Below are positions 53,902 through 62,610 of a DNA stretch of 64,000 nt, piece after piece. Origin of the DNA: Chloroflexus sp. MS-G (GTDB lineage: Bacteria; Chloroflexota; Chloroflexia; Chloroflexales; Chloroflexaceae). The notes under the pieces are model-generated. The model saw only the letters and a program-made list of their open reading frames with translations. It did not search any database and had not been told where the DNA came from. The translations under genes and the position numbers were made by a program. Location: contig NZ_JPIM01000002.1 of the NCBI RefSeq assembly GCF_000735195.1, positions 35,747 to 99,746 of the forward strand, read 5' to 3'. Position 1 is the stretch's first letter. Each line of letters starts with the position of its first letter.

Positions 53902-54534
53902 ATGGGATTGACAACGTTTATTCGCATTAGCCGTCGCTTCTGGCTTATCATTCTCTTGCCGGCCCTGATTGCCGGTGGTCTGAGTCTCTGGCTTGATAGC
54001 CAACGACCCCTGCGCTACCAGGCCTCGGCAAGGTTGTTAGTCACCTATTCATCAGCCGTGACCGCTGACTCGATAGAAAGCTGGCAAATTACCGAATTCA
54101 TTATCGACGACATGCCGCAAGTTATCAGCAGTGCCAGCTTCGCGGCGCAGGTTGTACCACTTCTGGCCGAGCGCGGAATTACCCTTTCTCTGCCTGAGAT
54201 TCAACAGGGTTTACGGATGAATCCACTTCACCGCGCTGTCGATCTTTCTGGCGAGGCTTCATCACCCGCAGCAGCCCAGGCCCTGGTCGAAGCTGCTATC
54301 ACGGTGTTGCAAACCCATGGTTTATCATTCTGGGGGAGAACCGACGGCCAGTTGCATGTCGTTGTGCTCGATGGAGTTGGCGCAGCCCATCCAACTACGT
54401 CATTCCGTGCTCTGCTCTTTGACGCTACACTTCGTGCGGCACTTGGTTTGATTGTCGGCTTCGCACTGGCAGTCCTTGCCGCCAGATTACGCCCAACAGG
54501 CGAGGAGGGTTTATGGAAATCCGCGACTATGTAA
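53902..54534 (+). CDS. Wzz-like chain-length protein, first copy
   Basis: A 210-residue membrane protein with two terminal helices (FWLIILLPALIAGGLSLWL and AALGLIVGFALAVLAARL) and an intervening extracytoplasmic domain that is shorter than usual. This is the Wzz/polysaccharide copolymerase layout without an attached kinase domain. Similarity to the next gene is only in layout. It overlaps the following gene by 22 bases. The ATG at 53902 is preceded by AGGAAG. Role in exopolysaccharide export is inferred from order. Confidence 0.78.
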   Translation: MGLTTFIRISRRFWLIILLPALIAGGLSLWLDSQRPLRYQASARLLVTYSSAVTADSIESWQITEFIIDDMPQVISSASFAAQVVPLLAERGITLSLPEIQQGLRMNPLHRAVDLSGEASSPAAAQALVEAAITVLQTHGLSFWGRTDGQLHVVVLDGVGAAHPTTSFRALLFDATLRAALGLIVGFALAVLAARLRPTGEEGLWKSATM

Positions 54535-55166
54535 GGATCCTGGTTAAACGCTGGTGGGTTATTATCCTCACCGCCATTGCAGCCGTTGCTGGCGCATACG
54601 TGATCAGCAAACTGCTGCCGCAAACGTTTCGCACGCAGGCAGTCTACCTCGTACTGGCAAACCAGGCCGACAACGGCCTCAATATCGTGTTACGCAACTC
54701 GATGAATAGCTACCGCGAGCTGGTGATGCAACCGAGCGTGCTCGATCAGATCAGCCAACAGATCGGCCTTGATATAAGCGGCGAGCGATTGATGGAAGAC
54801 GTTAACATTCAGCCGCGCCCTGATGAGCAAAAGATTGTGATCGAGGTCGATTTGCCGCGACTCGACCAGTCGCAGGCGCTAGCCGATGCAGTGGGTGAAC
54901 GCATAGTCGCCGAAGTGAACCGGATTAACGCCACTCTCGAAGGTACGGCCCGGATCAACGTGACCCGGATTCAGCCGGCCCGCCTGGTTGAAATTCGTCC
55001 CAATACGCGCATCAATATGCTGGCCGGTGCGATTCTGGGCCTGATCGTCGGTCTTGTCCTGGCTTTTGTGCTCGAATATCTTGACGATACCTTGAAAACG
55101 TCTGAAGATGTTGAACGCTTTGTCGGTTTGCCAACGTTAGGTGCCATTCCGCTGACCGAGCGATAG
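54513..55166 (+). CDS. Wzz/CapA-type chain-length regulator, second copy
   Basis: A 217-residue protein with the clear Wzz domain: short N-terminal cytoplasmic stretch (EIRDYVRILVKRWW), helix IILTAIAAVAGAYVISKL, an extracytoplasmic coil, and C-terminal helix MLAGAILGLIVGLVLAFVLE followed by YLDDTLKTSEDVERFVGLPT LGAIPL in order, which is the usual link to a BY-kinase. Partner of the cpsD-like gene 46 bases downstream, together forming a split Wzc-like pair. Confidence 0.9.
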   Translation: MEIRDYVRILVKRWWVIILTAIAAVAGAYVISKLLPQTFRTQAVYLVLANQADNGLNIVLRNSMNSYRELVMQPSVLDQISQQIGLDISGERLMEDVNIQPRPDEQKIVIEVDLPRLDQSQALADAVGERIVAEVNRINATLEGTARINVTRIQPARLVEIRPNTRINMLAGAILGLIVGLVLAFVLEYLDDTLKTSEDVERFVGLPTLGAIPLTER

Positions 55167-55212
55167 TTAGTTACCGCTCGTCCTGTCAGTTGATATAAAA
55201 GGTTGGGAGTAA

Positions 55213-55857
55213 ATGATAGTGACTTCGTCGCCTGAGCAGGTACTAATCACCTTACGCGAACCGGCTTCTGCCGCTGCGGAAGCGTATCGTACTCTGCGCA
55301 CCAATATCCTGTTTTCAAGCCTTGATAAACCTATTCACACCCTTTTACTGACTTCCGCTGAACAAACACCCGACAAGAGCCTGACCGCAGCAAACCTTGC
55401 GGTCACCATGGCCCAGGCCGAACAGCGTGTTCTCCTGGTCGATTGTGATCTGCGCCAGCCGACGCTCCATACCATCTTCGGCCTCTCAAACGAACAAGGT
55501 CTTACCAGCGCAATTCTCGATCAAGAGGCGCCACTGGCGATTCAACCAACCGAGGTGCCAGGGCTAAGCCTGCTCCCGAGTGGACCGCTCCCTCCCCGCC
55601 CCGCCGACCTGCTTGGTTCTCGTCGCATGGAAGGATTACTCAACCGTCTGCGCCAGATCGCCGATATTGTGATCTTCGACACGCCACCCGTTCAACCCTT
55701 TACCGATGCGCTTGTGTTGGCAACTCGTGTCGACGGGGTATTGCTCGTTATTCAGGCCGGTCGCTCACGCCGTGATCGGGTCCGCGAGGCACGCCAAAAA
55801 CTCGAAAAGGTCAAAGCGAATCTGCTCGGCGTTGTCCTCAGCGGCGCCCGTATCTGA
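55213..55857 (+). CDS. CpsD/CapB-type P-loop protein with a degenerate Walker A motif
   Basis: A 214-residue protein of the BY-kinase group. The activating front segment (SAAAEAYRTLRTNILFSS) is kept, as are Walker A' (VLLVDCDLRQP, about 73-83) and Walker B (IVIFDTPPVQPF). But the P-loop reads TSAEQTPDKSLTAANLA (about 47-63) where the family has SxxPGEGKSTTAANLA: the glycine-rich run is replaced by TPD, though Lys55 and Ser56 remain. There is no C-terminal tyrosine cluster. ATP binding and kinase activity are therefore doubtful; it may be a regulatory or scaffolding relative. Confidence 0.85.
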   Translation: MIVTSSPEQVLITLREPASAAAEAYRTLRTNILFSSLDKPIHTLLLTSAEQTPDKSLTAANLAVTMAQAEQRVLLVDCDLRQPTLHTIFGLSNEQGLTSAILDQEAPLAIQPTEVPGLSLLPSGPLPPRPADLLGSRRMEGLLNRLRQIADIVIFDTPPVQPFTDALVLATRVDGVLLVIQAGRSRRDRVREARQKLEKVKANLLGVVLSGARI

Positions 55858-55909
55858 TTGATCGCGCAGATTGGGAAAAAGGAGAAAGTGCTTCGCGCTA
55901 AAGCAGTTT

Positions 55910-55925
55910 CCCCGCTTCAGCGGGG
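55910..55925. terminator. Perfect GC hairpin after the cpsD-like gene
   Basis: CCCCGC-TTCA-GCGGGG, six pairs with a four-base loop. No T run follows; a second small stem (TGCTT...AAGCA) precedes it. Possible terminator or interspersed hairpin. Confidence 0.4.
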
Positions 55926-55952
55926 CAAGAGAGATTAAACGCTATCGTCCTT

Positions 55953-56657
55953 ATGCAAGACGCACTCACAAATCAACCGACGATCCTGGTAATCGATGAC
56001 GAAGCCAGTATTCGGAATGTCGCGAAAGCCTATCTCGAACACGCCGGTTATCGCGTCTTGTGTGCCACTACCGGCCCGGAAGGCTTACAGATGGCACTCG
56101 ATCATCAACCCGATCTGATTGTCCTTGACCTCATGCTGCCCGGTATGGACGGTATGGAGATCACGGCCCGGCTGCGCGCACACTCAGACGTGTTTATCCT
56201 GATGTTGACGGCCCGCAGTGAAGAGATGGATCGAGTGGCGGGACTGCGCGTTGGTGCCGATGATTACCTTACCAAACCGTTCAGCCCGCGCGAACTGGTT
56301 GCACGGGTAGAAGCCATTTTACGTCGGCAACGGGGTAAAACGACCAAAAGTTCACTGATGCGTTTTGCCCACCTCGACATCGATCCCGATGCACGTGAAG
56401 CACGCGCCGCCGGTCAGCTCCTCGACCTGACTCCTACGGAATTCGATCTGTTGCTGGTCCTGGCTCGTAACCACAATCGCGTGCTCAGCCGCGAGGACTT
56501 GATCGATAAGGTGTGGGGCGCCGATTTCTACGGCACCGATCGCGTAGTTGACGTATACATTAGTCAACTGCGACGCAAGATTGAAACAATGACCGGCGCA
56601 AATGTCATTCGTACTGTTCGTGGTGTCGGCTACCGATTTGTCGATCCACCACTTTAA
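55953..56657 (+). CDS. OmpR-family response regulator
   Basis: A 234-residue DNA-binding response regulator. Receiver with IDDEASIRN, phospho-acceptor Asp in LIVLDLMLPGMDG and Lys in YLTKPFSPREL; C-terminal winged helix with LTPTEFDLLLVLARNHNRVL, VDVYISQLRRKIE and VRGVGYRF. It is followed by its probable cognate kinase gene after 162 bases. A stem-loop lies just upstream, and genes for exopolysaccharide assembly precede it, possible targets. Confidence 0.95.
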   Translation: MQDALTNQPTILVIDDEASIRNVAKAYLEHAGYRVLCATTGPEGLQMALDHQPDLIVLDLMLPGMDGMEITARLRAHSDVFILMLTARSEEMDRVAGLRVGADDYLTKPFSPRELVARVEAILRRQRGKTTKSSLMRFAHLDIDPDAREARAAGQLLDLTPTEFDLLLVLARNHNRVLSREDLIDKVWGADFYGTDRVVDVYISQLRRKIETMTGANVIRTVRGVGYRFVDPPL

Positions 56658-56819
56658 TGCAACTGCTCCGGCGCATAACTGTCCGCTCCACTCTTACGCA
56701 TCACACGATAGAAGCGAGTGCCGGACTGGTCATGACCAGACGAGCTTTCGGTCCGTGTTTCCTTAGCAGGAGTATGTTTCAGCCACGTGCTGCGAACAGA
56801 CAGTAACACACGGTGAACT

Positions 56820-57872
56820 ATGCGCTTTTGGCGACAACTTCGCTGGCAAATCATCGGTGCGCAAATGCTGGTGGTCATCGTTGGCGTCGTGACACTCAGC
56901 TTCACTGCCAACCTCCTGATCGAACAAACCATCCCAACTGCACAGGTAACACCTGTACGCACCACCGTCATTCAGGCACTGGCTGTAGCTGCGCTGGCAG
57001 CCACCATTGCCGGTCTAACCACCAGTCTCCTGCTGGTTCAGATCATCTTACGCTCACTTCGCAATATCGCTGGCAGTAGTCAACGCATTGCCGCCGGACG
57101 CTACGACGAGCGCGTTGAGGTACCGGCAAGTGATGAGTTACGCGCCGTTGCTGAGAGCTTCAACCAGATGGCCGAGGCGCTGGAACAGATCGAGCAGCGC
57201 CGCATCACCATGATCGGCAATATAGCCCACGAACTGCGCACACCACTCGCCGGAATTGAAGGCTACCTGGAGGGTTTGATCGATGGCGTACTGCCCAACA
57301 CCGCTGACACCTTTCTCGATATGAAGCAAGAAGTGCGCCGCCTACGGCGTCTCGTCGATGATCTTCAGACCCTCTCGCGGGTCGAAGCCGGTCAGATCTC
57401 ACTCCACTTCACGACCTTCGATATCAACGACGTCATCCACCGTGTCGTCGCGCAAATCCAGCCTCAGGTGCTCGATGGCTGTTTACAGATGCAATTTGCG
57501 TCTCACGAACACCCACTGCTGGTTCACGCCGACCCCGACCGTGTAGCCCAGATTTTGCTCAATCTTCTCGGTAATGCAGTACGCTATACTCCTGAAGGCG
57601 GTTGCATTACTATTCGTTCAGTCCATACCAACGACGAAGTGCAGGTCATCGTCGAAGACACTGGTATTGGTATCGCCGCCGAACATCTCCCTTTCATCTT
57701 TGAACGTTTCTACCGGGCCGACCCCTCGCGCGCTCGTACCAGCGGTGGAAGTGGTATCGGGCTGACCATCGCTCGCCATCTGGCCTGGGCAATGGGCGGT
57801 GACATCCGCGCTGCCAGCGCTGGCCCTGGCAAAGGCAGTACCTTTACGCTCTCTTTACCACGCGCCGGGTAG
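56820..57872 (+). CDS. Membrane sensor histidine kinase with HAMP domain
   Basis: A 350-residue kinase: helix 1 (IIGAQMLVVIVGVVTLSFTA), a very short outer loop of about 12 residues, helix 2 (VIQALAVAALAATIAGLTTS), HAMP (RIAAGRYDERVEVPASDELR), HisKA with His in MIGNIAHELRTPLAGIEGYL, and HATPase_c (NLLGNAVRYTPEGG, VEDTGIGIA, RTSGGSGIGLTIARHL). The small extracytoplasmic region suggests it senses the membrane or partner proteins. It pairs with the OmpR-type regulator upstream. Confidence 0.94.
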   Translation: MRFWRQLRWQIIGAQMLVVIVGVVTLSFTANLLIEQTIPTAQVTPVRTTVIQALAVAALAATIAGLTTSLLLVQIILRSLRNIAGSSQRIAAGRYDERVEVPASDELRAVAESFNQMAEALEQIEQRRITMIGNIAHELRTPLAGIEGYLEGLIDGVLPNTADTFLDMKQEVRRLRRLVDDLQTLSRVEAGQISLHFTTFDINDVIHRVVAQIQPQVLDGCLQMQFASHEHPLLVHADPDRVAQILLNLLGNAVRYTPEGGCITIRSVHTNDEVQVIVEDTGIGIAAEHLPFIFERFYRADPSRARTSGGSGIGLTIARHLAWAMGGDIRAASAGPGKGSTFTLSLPRAG

Positions 57873-57875
57873 AGG

Positions 57876-57893
57876 CGGGTGCCAAACCCGCTC
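57876..57893. terminator. GCGGGT/ACCCGC hairpin after the kinase gene
   Basis: GCGGGT-GCCAAA-CCCGC type stem begins four bases after the stop codon; no clear T run. Confidence 0.35.
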
Positions 57894-57925
57894 GTTGCAG
57901 TGTCCTTTCTAAAATGACCACCCAA

Positions 57926-57949
57926 CGCGGGCCAGAGACCCGCGCACCC
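57926..57949 (+). repeat. GCGGGCC-hairpin repeat, copy 2
   Basis: CGCGGGCCAGAGACCCGC then GCACCC; differs from copy 1 by a few bases and keeps the stem with one G-T pair. Confidence 0.65.
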
Positions 57950-58055
57950 AGTAGCAGGTATGTGCTAAGATATTGGTAGTTCTTGATAACCAGATGTGAA
58001 TAGCACCTGCCTGCTTCATCGCAAGAGTACCATTTCCAAAAGAGTGGGGTACGTC

Positions 58056-58676
58056 GTGCAGACGCTACAACCAAAAAATCCATACATTCGTATAGCACTA
58101 CGTCGTGCGGCCAGAGGTACCGGCTCAGCGGACGAATTCTTAAACCGGAGAACCACCGTGCAACAATTGCCAGACTTGTGGCGAATACTGGAAAATATCC
58201 ACTGGGCGCTGGTTGGCGCAATGGCACTGCGCGCCTATGCTCCAGAGCGTTTGACCCAAGACATCGATATTGTTATCCAGGCTCACGAAGAACAGGCTGC
58301 ACGGCTTGCCTTCACCGCCGCTGGCTACCGGATTGGTCATCCGTTGCTCATTGGCGGATTTACCGCACATGCGCCAGATGATACGGGTTATAGCATCGAT
58401 GTCCTGGCATTGAAAGAACCCTGGCTCAACGAAGCTCTATCACATCTGGAGTATGATCTCGCCGGCTTTCCGGTATTACCGCGACAATTTCTGATCTTGA
58501 TGAAATTACAGGCAGGTCGAGCCCAAGATATCGCTGATATTACCCGTTTGCTACGTCAAGCGAATCAGACAGAACGATCTACTGCACGCACGGTCGTGGC
58601 TACCTATGCTCCTGATCTCCTTGATGATTTCGATGCACTGGTTGTACTGACCGATCTGGAGTTCGGTACTAGATAA
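58056..58676 (+). CDS. Orphan nucleotidyltransferase-fold protein
   Basis: A 206-residue protein; I do not recognise its close family. About residues 45-85 read LVGAMALRAYAPERLTQDID followed by IVIQ, the Gly-Ala...Asp-x-Asp pattern of nucleotidyltransferase-fold proteins (AbiEii/DUF6036-like). The first 40 residues (NPYIRIALRRAARGTGSADE) resemble a separate helical module. GTG at 58056 is used as start but upstream and downstream alternatives exist, and the N-terminus is uncertain. No HEPN or antitoxin partner gene lies beside it, so a toxin-antitoxin role cannot be claimed. Confidence 0.65.
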   Translation: MQTLQPKNPYIRIALRRAARGTGSADEFLNRRTTVQQLPDLWRILENIHWALVGAMALRAYAPERLTQDIDIVIQAHEEQAARLAFTAAGYRIGHPLLIGGFTAHAPDDTGYSIDVLALKEPWLNEALSHLEYDLAGFPVLPRQFLILMKLQAGRAQDIADITRLLRQANQTERSTARTVVATYAPDLLDDFDALVVLTDLEFGTR

Positions 58677-58822
58677 TCAGGTTGCTTCACAATCCTGACA
58701 CCGTTTCATGCTCATCTAATTGAGCGACAGGGCTTCACGTCATCTCCATCTCAGCACAAGTTCGCGGGAATCTGCACCAGCGCCCTCTCCTCTAGTCAGC
58801 GATATATGGAACATTAGCCAAT

Positions 58823-61120
58823 CTACGGCAGTACCGGGCAAATTGACGGCGGATTGGTCGGTGGAGTAACCCCAAAATACGCTTGCATGATCTGAGTCAC
58901 GGCCGGGACAGCAATGGTTGACGAACCATCGTTGAGATCACCCACTCCCTCGACCAGCACTGCAACCACAATCTCCGGGCGCTCGTATGGAGCAAACCCG
59001 ACAAACCAGGCATGGCTTTGCCGCACCAGCCGACCATCAGCAGTTGTCAAGATCGGGCCAAACTCTGCAGTACCGGTTTTACCGGCAATCCGCAACCCCG
59101 AACAGACTTCACGGGCTGCGACACCCAAGCCATTGGTAATCGAGGCAAACAACCCTTCGCGGATTGTTGCCAGATGACGTTGTTCAACCGGAATGCGCCC
59201 AATTGGCTCGGCGGGTATCTGCTGAACGACCTGACCGTTCTCATCGACGATCCGATCAACCACGTGTGGACGATACAGGGTGCCATCGGTTGCAATTGCT
59301 CCGGCAGCAACTGCTAGTTGTAGCGGAGTCACTTCCAGATAGCCCTGACCAATGGCCGTATTGTAGGTATCGCCGGTAGTCCAGGCTTCACGCAAAACTT
59401 GAGCCTTCCATGCGCGCGTTGGTACCCGACCGCTGGCTTCCCCAACCAGATCAACCCCTGTCGCACGACCAAAATTGAACCACGATAACCCCTCCACGAG
59501 CTGATCGATCCCCAACCCAGGAATACGGAGCGCACGTTGATCAAGATTGACCGCCTGGTCGTTGCCACCGGCAACACTGGCAAAGAAGACGTTTGACGAC
59601 AATCGCAGCGCATCGCGAACATCGATCAGGCCATTGTCACGGTTGCGTACCGAGTTGGGCAAAATGAATTCTGCACCGCTGCGTTCGATCAGACGCAACA
59701 AACCAGGGTCACGCAGTTTTGTATCAGCCGTGATCACGCCCTGTTGTAACGCCACTGCACCAACAAATTGTTTGATTGTCGAACCTGGTGGATACTGTCC
59801 AGAGATCGCACGATTGGTAAAAGGCGCCAGCCGCTGCAACTCGCGTTGCGCTTCGACGCTCGGTGGCGCGAGCAATGCCTGTAATTCAGCGATCCGCTTT
59901 GGATCAACCCAGATATTATTGTCGTAGTCGGGGATGCTCACCATCGCCAGGATACGGCCATCACGCGGGTCAAGCGCCACGGCAACCCCGGCCACAATCG
60001 GCGCATAGGCCCGCTTGTGCGCTTCTTTCGCAGCTAATCGTCGCTCTTCACCGACACGAATCCAGCGCTGTAGGATGCGCTCAACCTCGGCCTGGAATTG
60101 TGCGTCAATGGTCAGGATCAGATTGTGACCATTCGCAACCGGTCGCAGCGTGGTTACACCACTCACCGGACGTTGCAGCGCATCAACCAGCAGCGAGTCG
60201 ATCCCCATCTGACCACGCAGCACCTTCTCGTAAGCTGCCTCTAGACCGTCTTTACCGATTAGATCACTCGGCAAATACGGTGGCAAGCCGATGCTGGTTG
60301 GTTCAATCTCCTTCGTCATCAAGCCACACACGGGCGCATTCGCCGTGACATCAGTTAACGCTCGTAACCATGAACTGGCCGGGTTCACCGCCGTCAGCTC
60401 GCAGGCATTGATCCGTCCGACATACCCCAACAGGTGGGAAAGTGAAGGTATCTCGCTACTCAGCGGATAACGGCGACGAAACCCCTCTACCACTCGCGCA
60501 CCGGGGAGATAATTAGTATTCTCGCGCAACGCCAAAACAAGTTCTGGCGCAATATCTTCTTTGATAATGACCGGTTGGTAACTCCGTACATTTGCCTGCG
60601 CTAGAAGCTGTTCAATCGGATTGACCAGTGTTACCACCTCCCGATACTTTCGGCTCAGCGTGAGCGCACCAATGCTATCTGCTGGGGCAATCGTGATCGT
60701 CACGCTATCAGTTGTGGCAGGCAAAGGCGCGCCGGTCAACGCCATCACATCGGCCCGTAGATCAGGCATCGTTTCAACAGCACTGGCCGGATCGATAATA
60801 AGTGTCGCTGGCAGATCGGCAATCTGCGCCAGGCGAGCCAGGGTTAACGCGCGCTGTTCGGGTGCAGTCGTAGCTGAGGGAAGCTGCCCGGGCACAGCGG
60901 CCAGGTTATAGATCGGAACACTTTCGGCCAGGATACGACCACGAGCATCCAGGATTTCACCCCGGCGCGGCTGGTTCGTCAAATACCGCCTTGTCGTGAC
61001 GTCAATGTTGGGACCAAACCGCTGCGCGTCCGTTGTAATCAGTTGTAATTGTGCCAGCCGTGCCACCAACACAACCACCACCAGCAACAGAATTGCTCGC
61101 AATGCGATGAGTCGATTCAT
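58823..61120 (-). CDS. mrdA: Penicillin-binding protein 2
   Basis: A 765-residue class B transpeptidase that crosslinks peptidoglycan during elongation of the cell. N-terminal helix (RAILLLVVVVLVARLAQL), a dimerisation domain, then the transpeptidase with active serine in PPGSTIKQFVGAVAL, the SxN motif in RLSSNVFFASVAG and KTG in IAGKTGTAEFG. It is the last gene of mreB-mreC-mreD-PBP2, the rod-shape elongasome, separated from mreD by 69 bases. It is longer than the usual 600-650 residues by an enlarged N-terminal half with an insert around residues 110-240. rodA is not visible here. Confidence 0.95.
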   Translation of the reverse strand: MNRLIALRAILLLVVVVLVARLAQLQLITTDAQRFGPNIDVTTRRYLTNQPRRGEILDARGRILAESVPIYNLAAVPGQLPSATTAPEQRALTLARLAQIADLPATLIIDPASAVETMPDLRADVMALTGAPLPATTDSVTITIAPADSIGALTLSRKYREVVTLVNPIEQLLAQANVRSYQPVIIKEDIAPELVLALRENTNYLPGARVVEGFRRRYPLSSEIPSLSHLLGYVGRINACELTAVNPASSWLRALTDVTANAPVCGLMTKEIEPTSIGLPPYLPSDLIGKDGLEAAYEKVLRGQMGIDSLLVDALQRPVSGVTTLRPVANGHNLILTIDAQFQAEVERILQRWIRVGEERRLAAKEAHKRAYAPIVAGVAVALDPRDGRILAMVSIPDYDNNIWVDPKRIAELQALLAPPSVEAQRELQRLAPFTNRAISGQYPPGSTIKQFVGAVALQQGVITADTKLRDPGLLRLIERSGAEFILPNSVRNRDNGLIDVRDALRLSSNVFFASVAGGNDQAVNLDQRALRIPGLGIDQLVEGLSWFNFGRATGVDLVGEASGRVPTRAWKAQVLREAWTTGDTYNTAIGQGYLEVTPLQLAVAAGAIATDGTLYRPHVVDRIVDENGQVVQQIPAEPIGRIPVEQRHLATIREGLFASITNGLGVAAREVCSGLRIAGKTGTAEFGPILTTADGRLVRQSHAWFVGFAPYERPEIVVAVLVEGVGDLNDGSSTIAVPAVTQIMQAYFGVTPPTNPPSICPVLP

Positions 61121-61189
61121 GGCTGTTCTTTAGCCTTCCTGTACCCGGTCGGTATTCCAATAGCAACACTGAGCAGAAGAATGATTACC

Positions 61190-61726
61190 TCAATCTTTCA
61201 CCATTCGCAACAAGCGGTGGAGGAGAGCGACGGTCGGTAATGTTGGTATCAGGGCCAGCAGGAGCGAGGGCAACATCACCACCCGCACATACACCTGCCA
61301 GTCACTATCTGGCGGCAACACCAAAAGCCAGAGCACAGCCTCGTAAATCAGGGTACCACATGCGACTGACAGCAACGACACCAGCGGGCGTTCAACGACA
61401 AATCGGCGAGCAACCAGGCCAACAACGAACACAGCTACTAGATGAGCAATCGTATGACTGCCGAACGGCATCGATCCCAGCAAATCCAACGCGATTCCAC
61501 CGTAAAAGGCCCACCACAAACCACGCATTAACCCTCGAACCGGTTCCGCTGTTCCTGCCCCGACCAGTGATCGCCCAATTGCCAGAACCAGCAGGAGCGG
61601 AATGCAAAAGCCGGTAGGAGCCGTTAATAACGTCACCTGGATCAGCGCAAGGAGCAACAAAATGAGAATCAGCCCCGATTCTCGTGCCAGTCGTTCTTCT
61701 ATCCGTCTTGGCTGATTATTACCCAC
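61190..61726 (-). CDS. mreD: Rod shape-determining protein MreD
   Basis: A 178-residue membrane protein with about five or six helices (LILILLLLALIQVTLLTAPT, GLWWAFYGGIALDLLGSMPF, HTIAHLVAVFVVGLVARRFV). The pattern GGIALDLLGSMPFG is typical of MreD. GTG start at 61726 overlaps the mreC end by 28 bases. It bridges MreC with PBP2 and RodA in the elongasome. Confidence 0.92.
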   Translation of the reverse strand: MGNNQPRRIEERLARESGLILILLLLALIQVTLLTAPTGFCIPLLLVLAIGRSLVGAGTAEPVRGLMRGLWWAFYGGIALDLLGSMPFGSHTIAHLVAVFVVGLVARRFVVERPLVSLLSVACGTLIYEAVLWLLVLPPDSDWQVYVRVVMLPSLLLALIPTLPTVALLHRLLRMVKD

Positions 61727-62607
61727 ACGTAATGTACCTGATCCGGATCAACGAACGGCCGGATCTCACCGATCTGGCGTTGCCCTTCCTGTCGTACCGC
61801 TTCGATCACGCCAATCGGTACCGCTTGCGGCATAGCAGCCAGATCAAGAGGTAGATTGAGCGCTCCGCTAATTCCAGCCGTTACAACATGGTCACCCTCG
61901 TGCATCGCCAGGCTGCGATCAATCAGCTCGACACGCAAACGTGAACCAAGCTGCCACTGCCCCTGCATCAAACCAAGTGGTGCCGAATCAGCTTGTAACA
62001 AACGCACACTGAGCTGACTGCTAATATCGGTGATCATTAGCACATCAGCAGTGCGCGGTCCCACTGCCTCGATTACGCCAATCAACGCTGGTGGCCCACC
62101 TGGCTGCTGCCCTATTACTGCCATCCCCACGCGCACTCCATCCTCGGCCCCGCGGGCAATGGTCAATACGCGACGGGCTGCATCAGGTGCGAGCACCATC
62201 ACCTCAGCGCCGAGAATGTTCCACGGATACGAACGAGTAATCGCAAGCTGCTGGCGTAAGAAGCTATTCTCAACTCTGGCCTGTTCAAGCCGAAGCACTT
62301 CAGTAGCCAGACGAGCGTTCTCGGCTTCCAGTTCGGCGATTCTGGCCTGCATTGTCGTCACATCACGCGGAGTTGACCACCACGACACCAGATTGGCTCG
62401 TCGTTCCGTCAACCAAGAAGCCAGTGGTTGCACGACCTCGCGAAGGCGGAGGTGCGCTGGCGTAATAATGCCTTGTCGATCAAGTACCAACATCAGCACA
62501 CCAACGAGCAATAACACCCCTGCCAGTGCAATCACGCGCCAGTATCCTCGATCACTGGCCGGCTCACGACGTAATTGTAACGGTCGTTCATCGAGAAAAT
62601 CGCGCAT
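61699..62607 (-). CDS. mreC: Rod shape-determining protein MreC
   Basis: A 302-residue bitopic protein: a cytoplasmic tail, one membrane helix (VIALAGVLLLVGVLMLVLDR), a coiled coil (RIAELEAENARLATEVLRLE), and an extracytoplasmic beta-barrel domain (LVVPVG-like core here as DGVRVGMAVIGQQPGGPPAL and HVVTAGISGALNLPLDLA). It links MreB filaments to the wall synthases. The start follows GGAG. It begins three bases after mreB and overlaps mreD. Confidence 0.94.
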   Translation of the reverse strand: MRDFLDERPLQLRREPASDRGYWRVIALAGVLLLVGVLMLVLDRQGIITPAHLRLREVVQPLASWLTERRANLVSWWSTPRDVTTMQARIAELEAENARLATEVLRLEQARVENSFLRQQLAITRSYPWNILGAEVMVLAPDAARRVLTIARGAEDGVRVGMAVIGQQPGGPPALIGVIEAVGPRTADVLMITDISSQLSVRLLQADSAPLGLMQGQWQLGSRLRVELIDRSLAMHEGDHVVTAGISGALNLPLDLAAMPQAVPIGVIEAVRQEGQRQIGEIRPFVDPDQVHYVWVIISQDG

Positions 62608-62610
62608 GAG

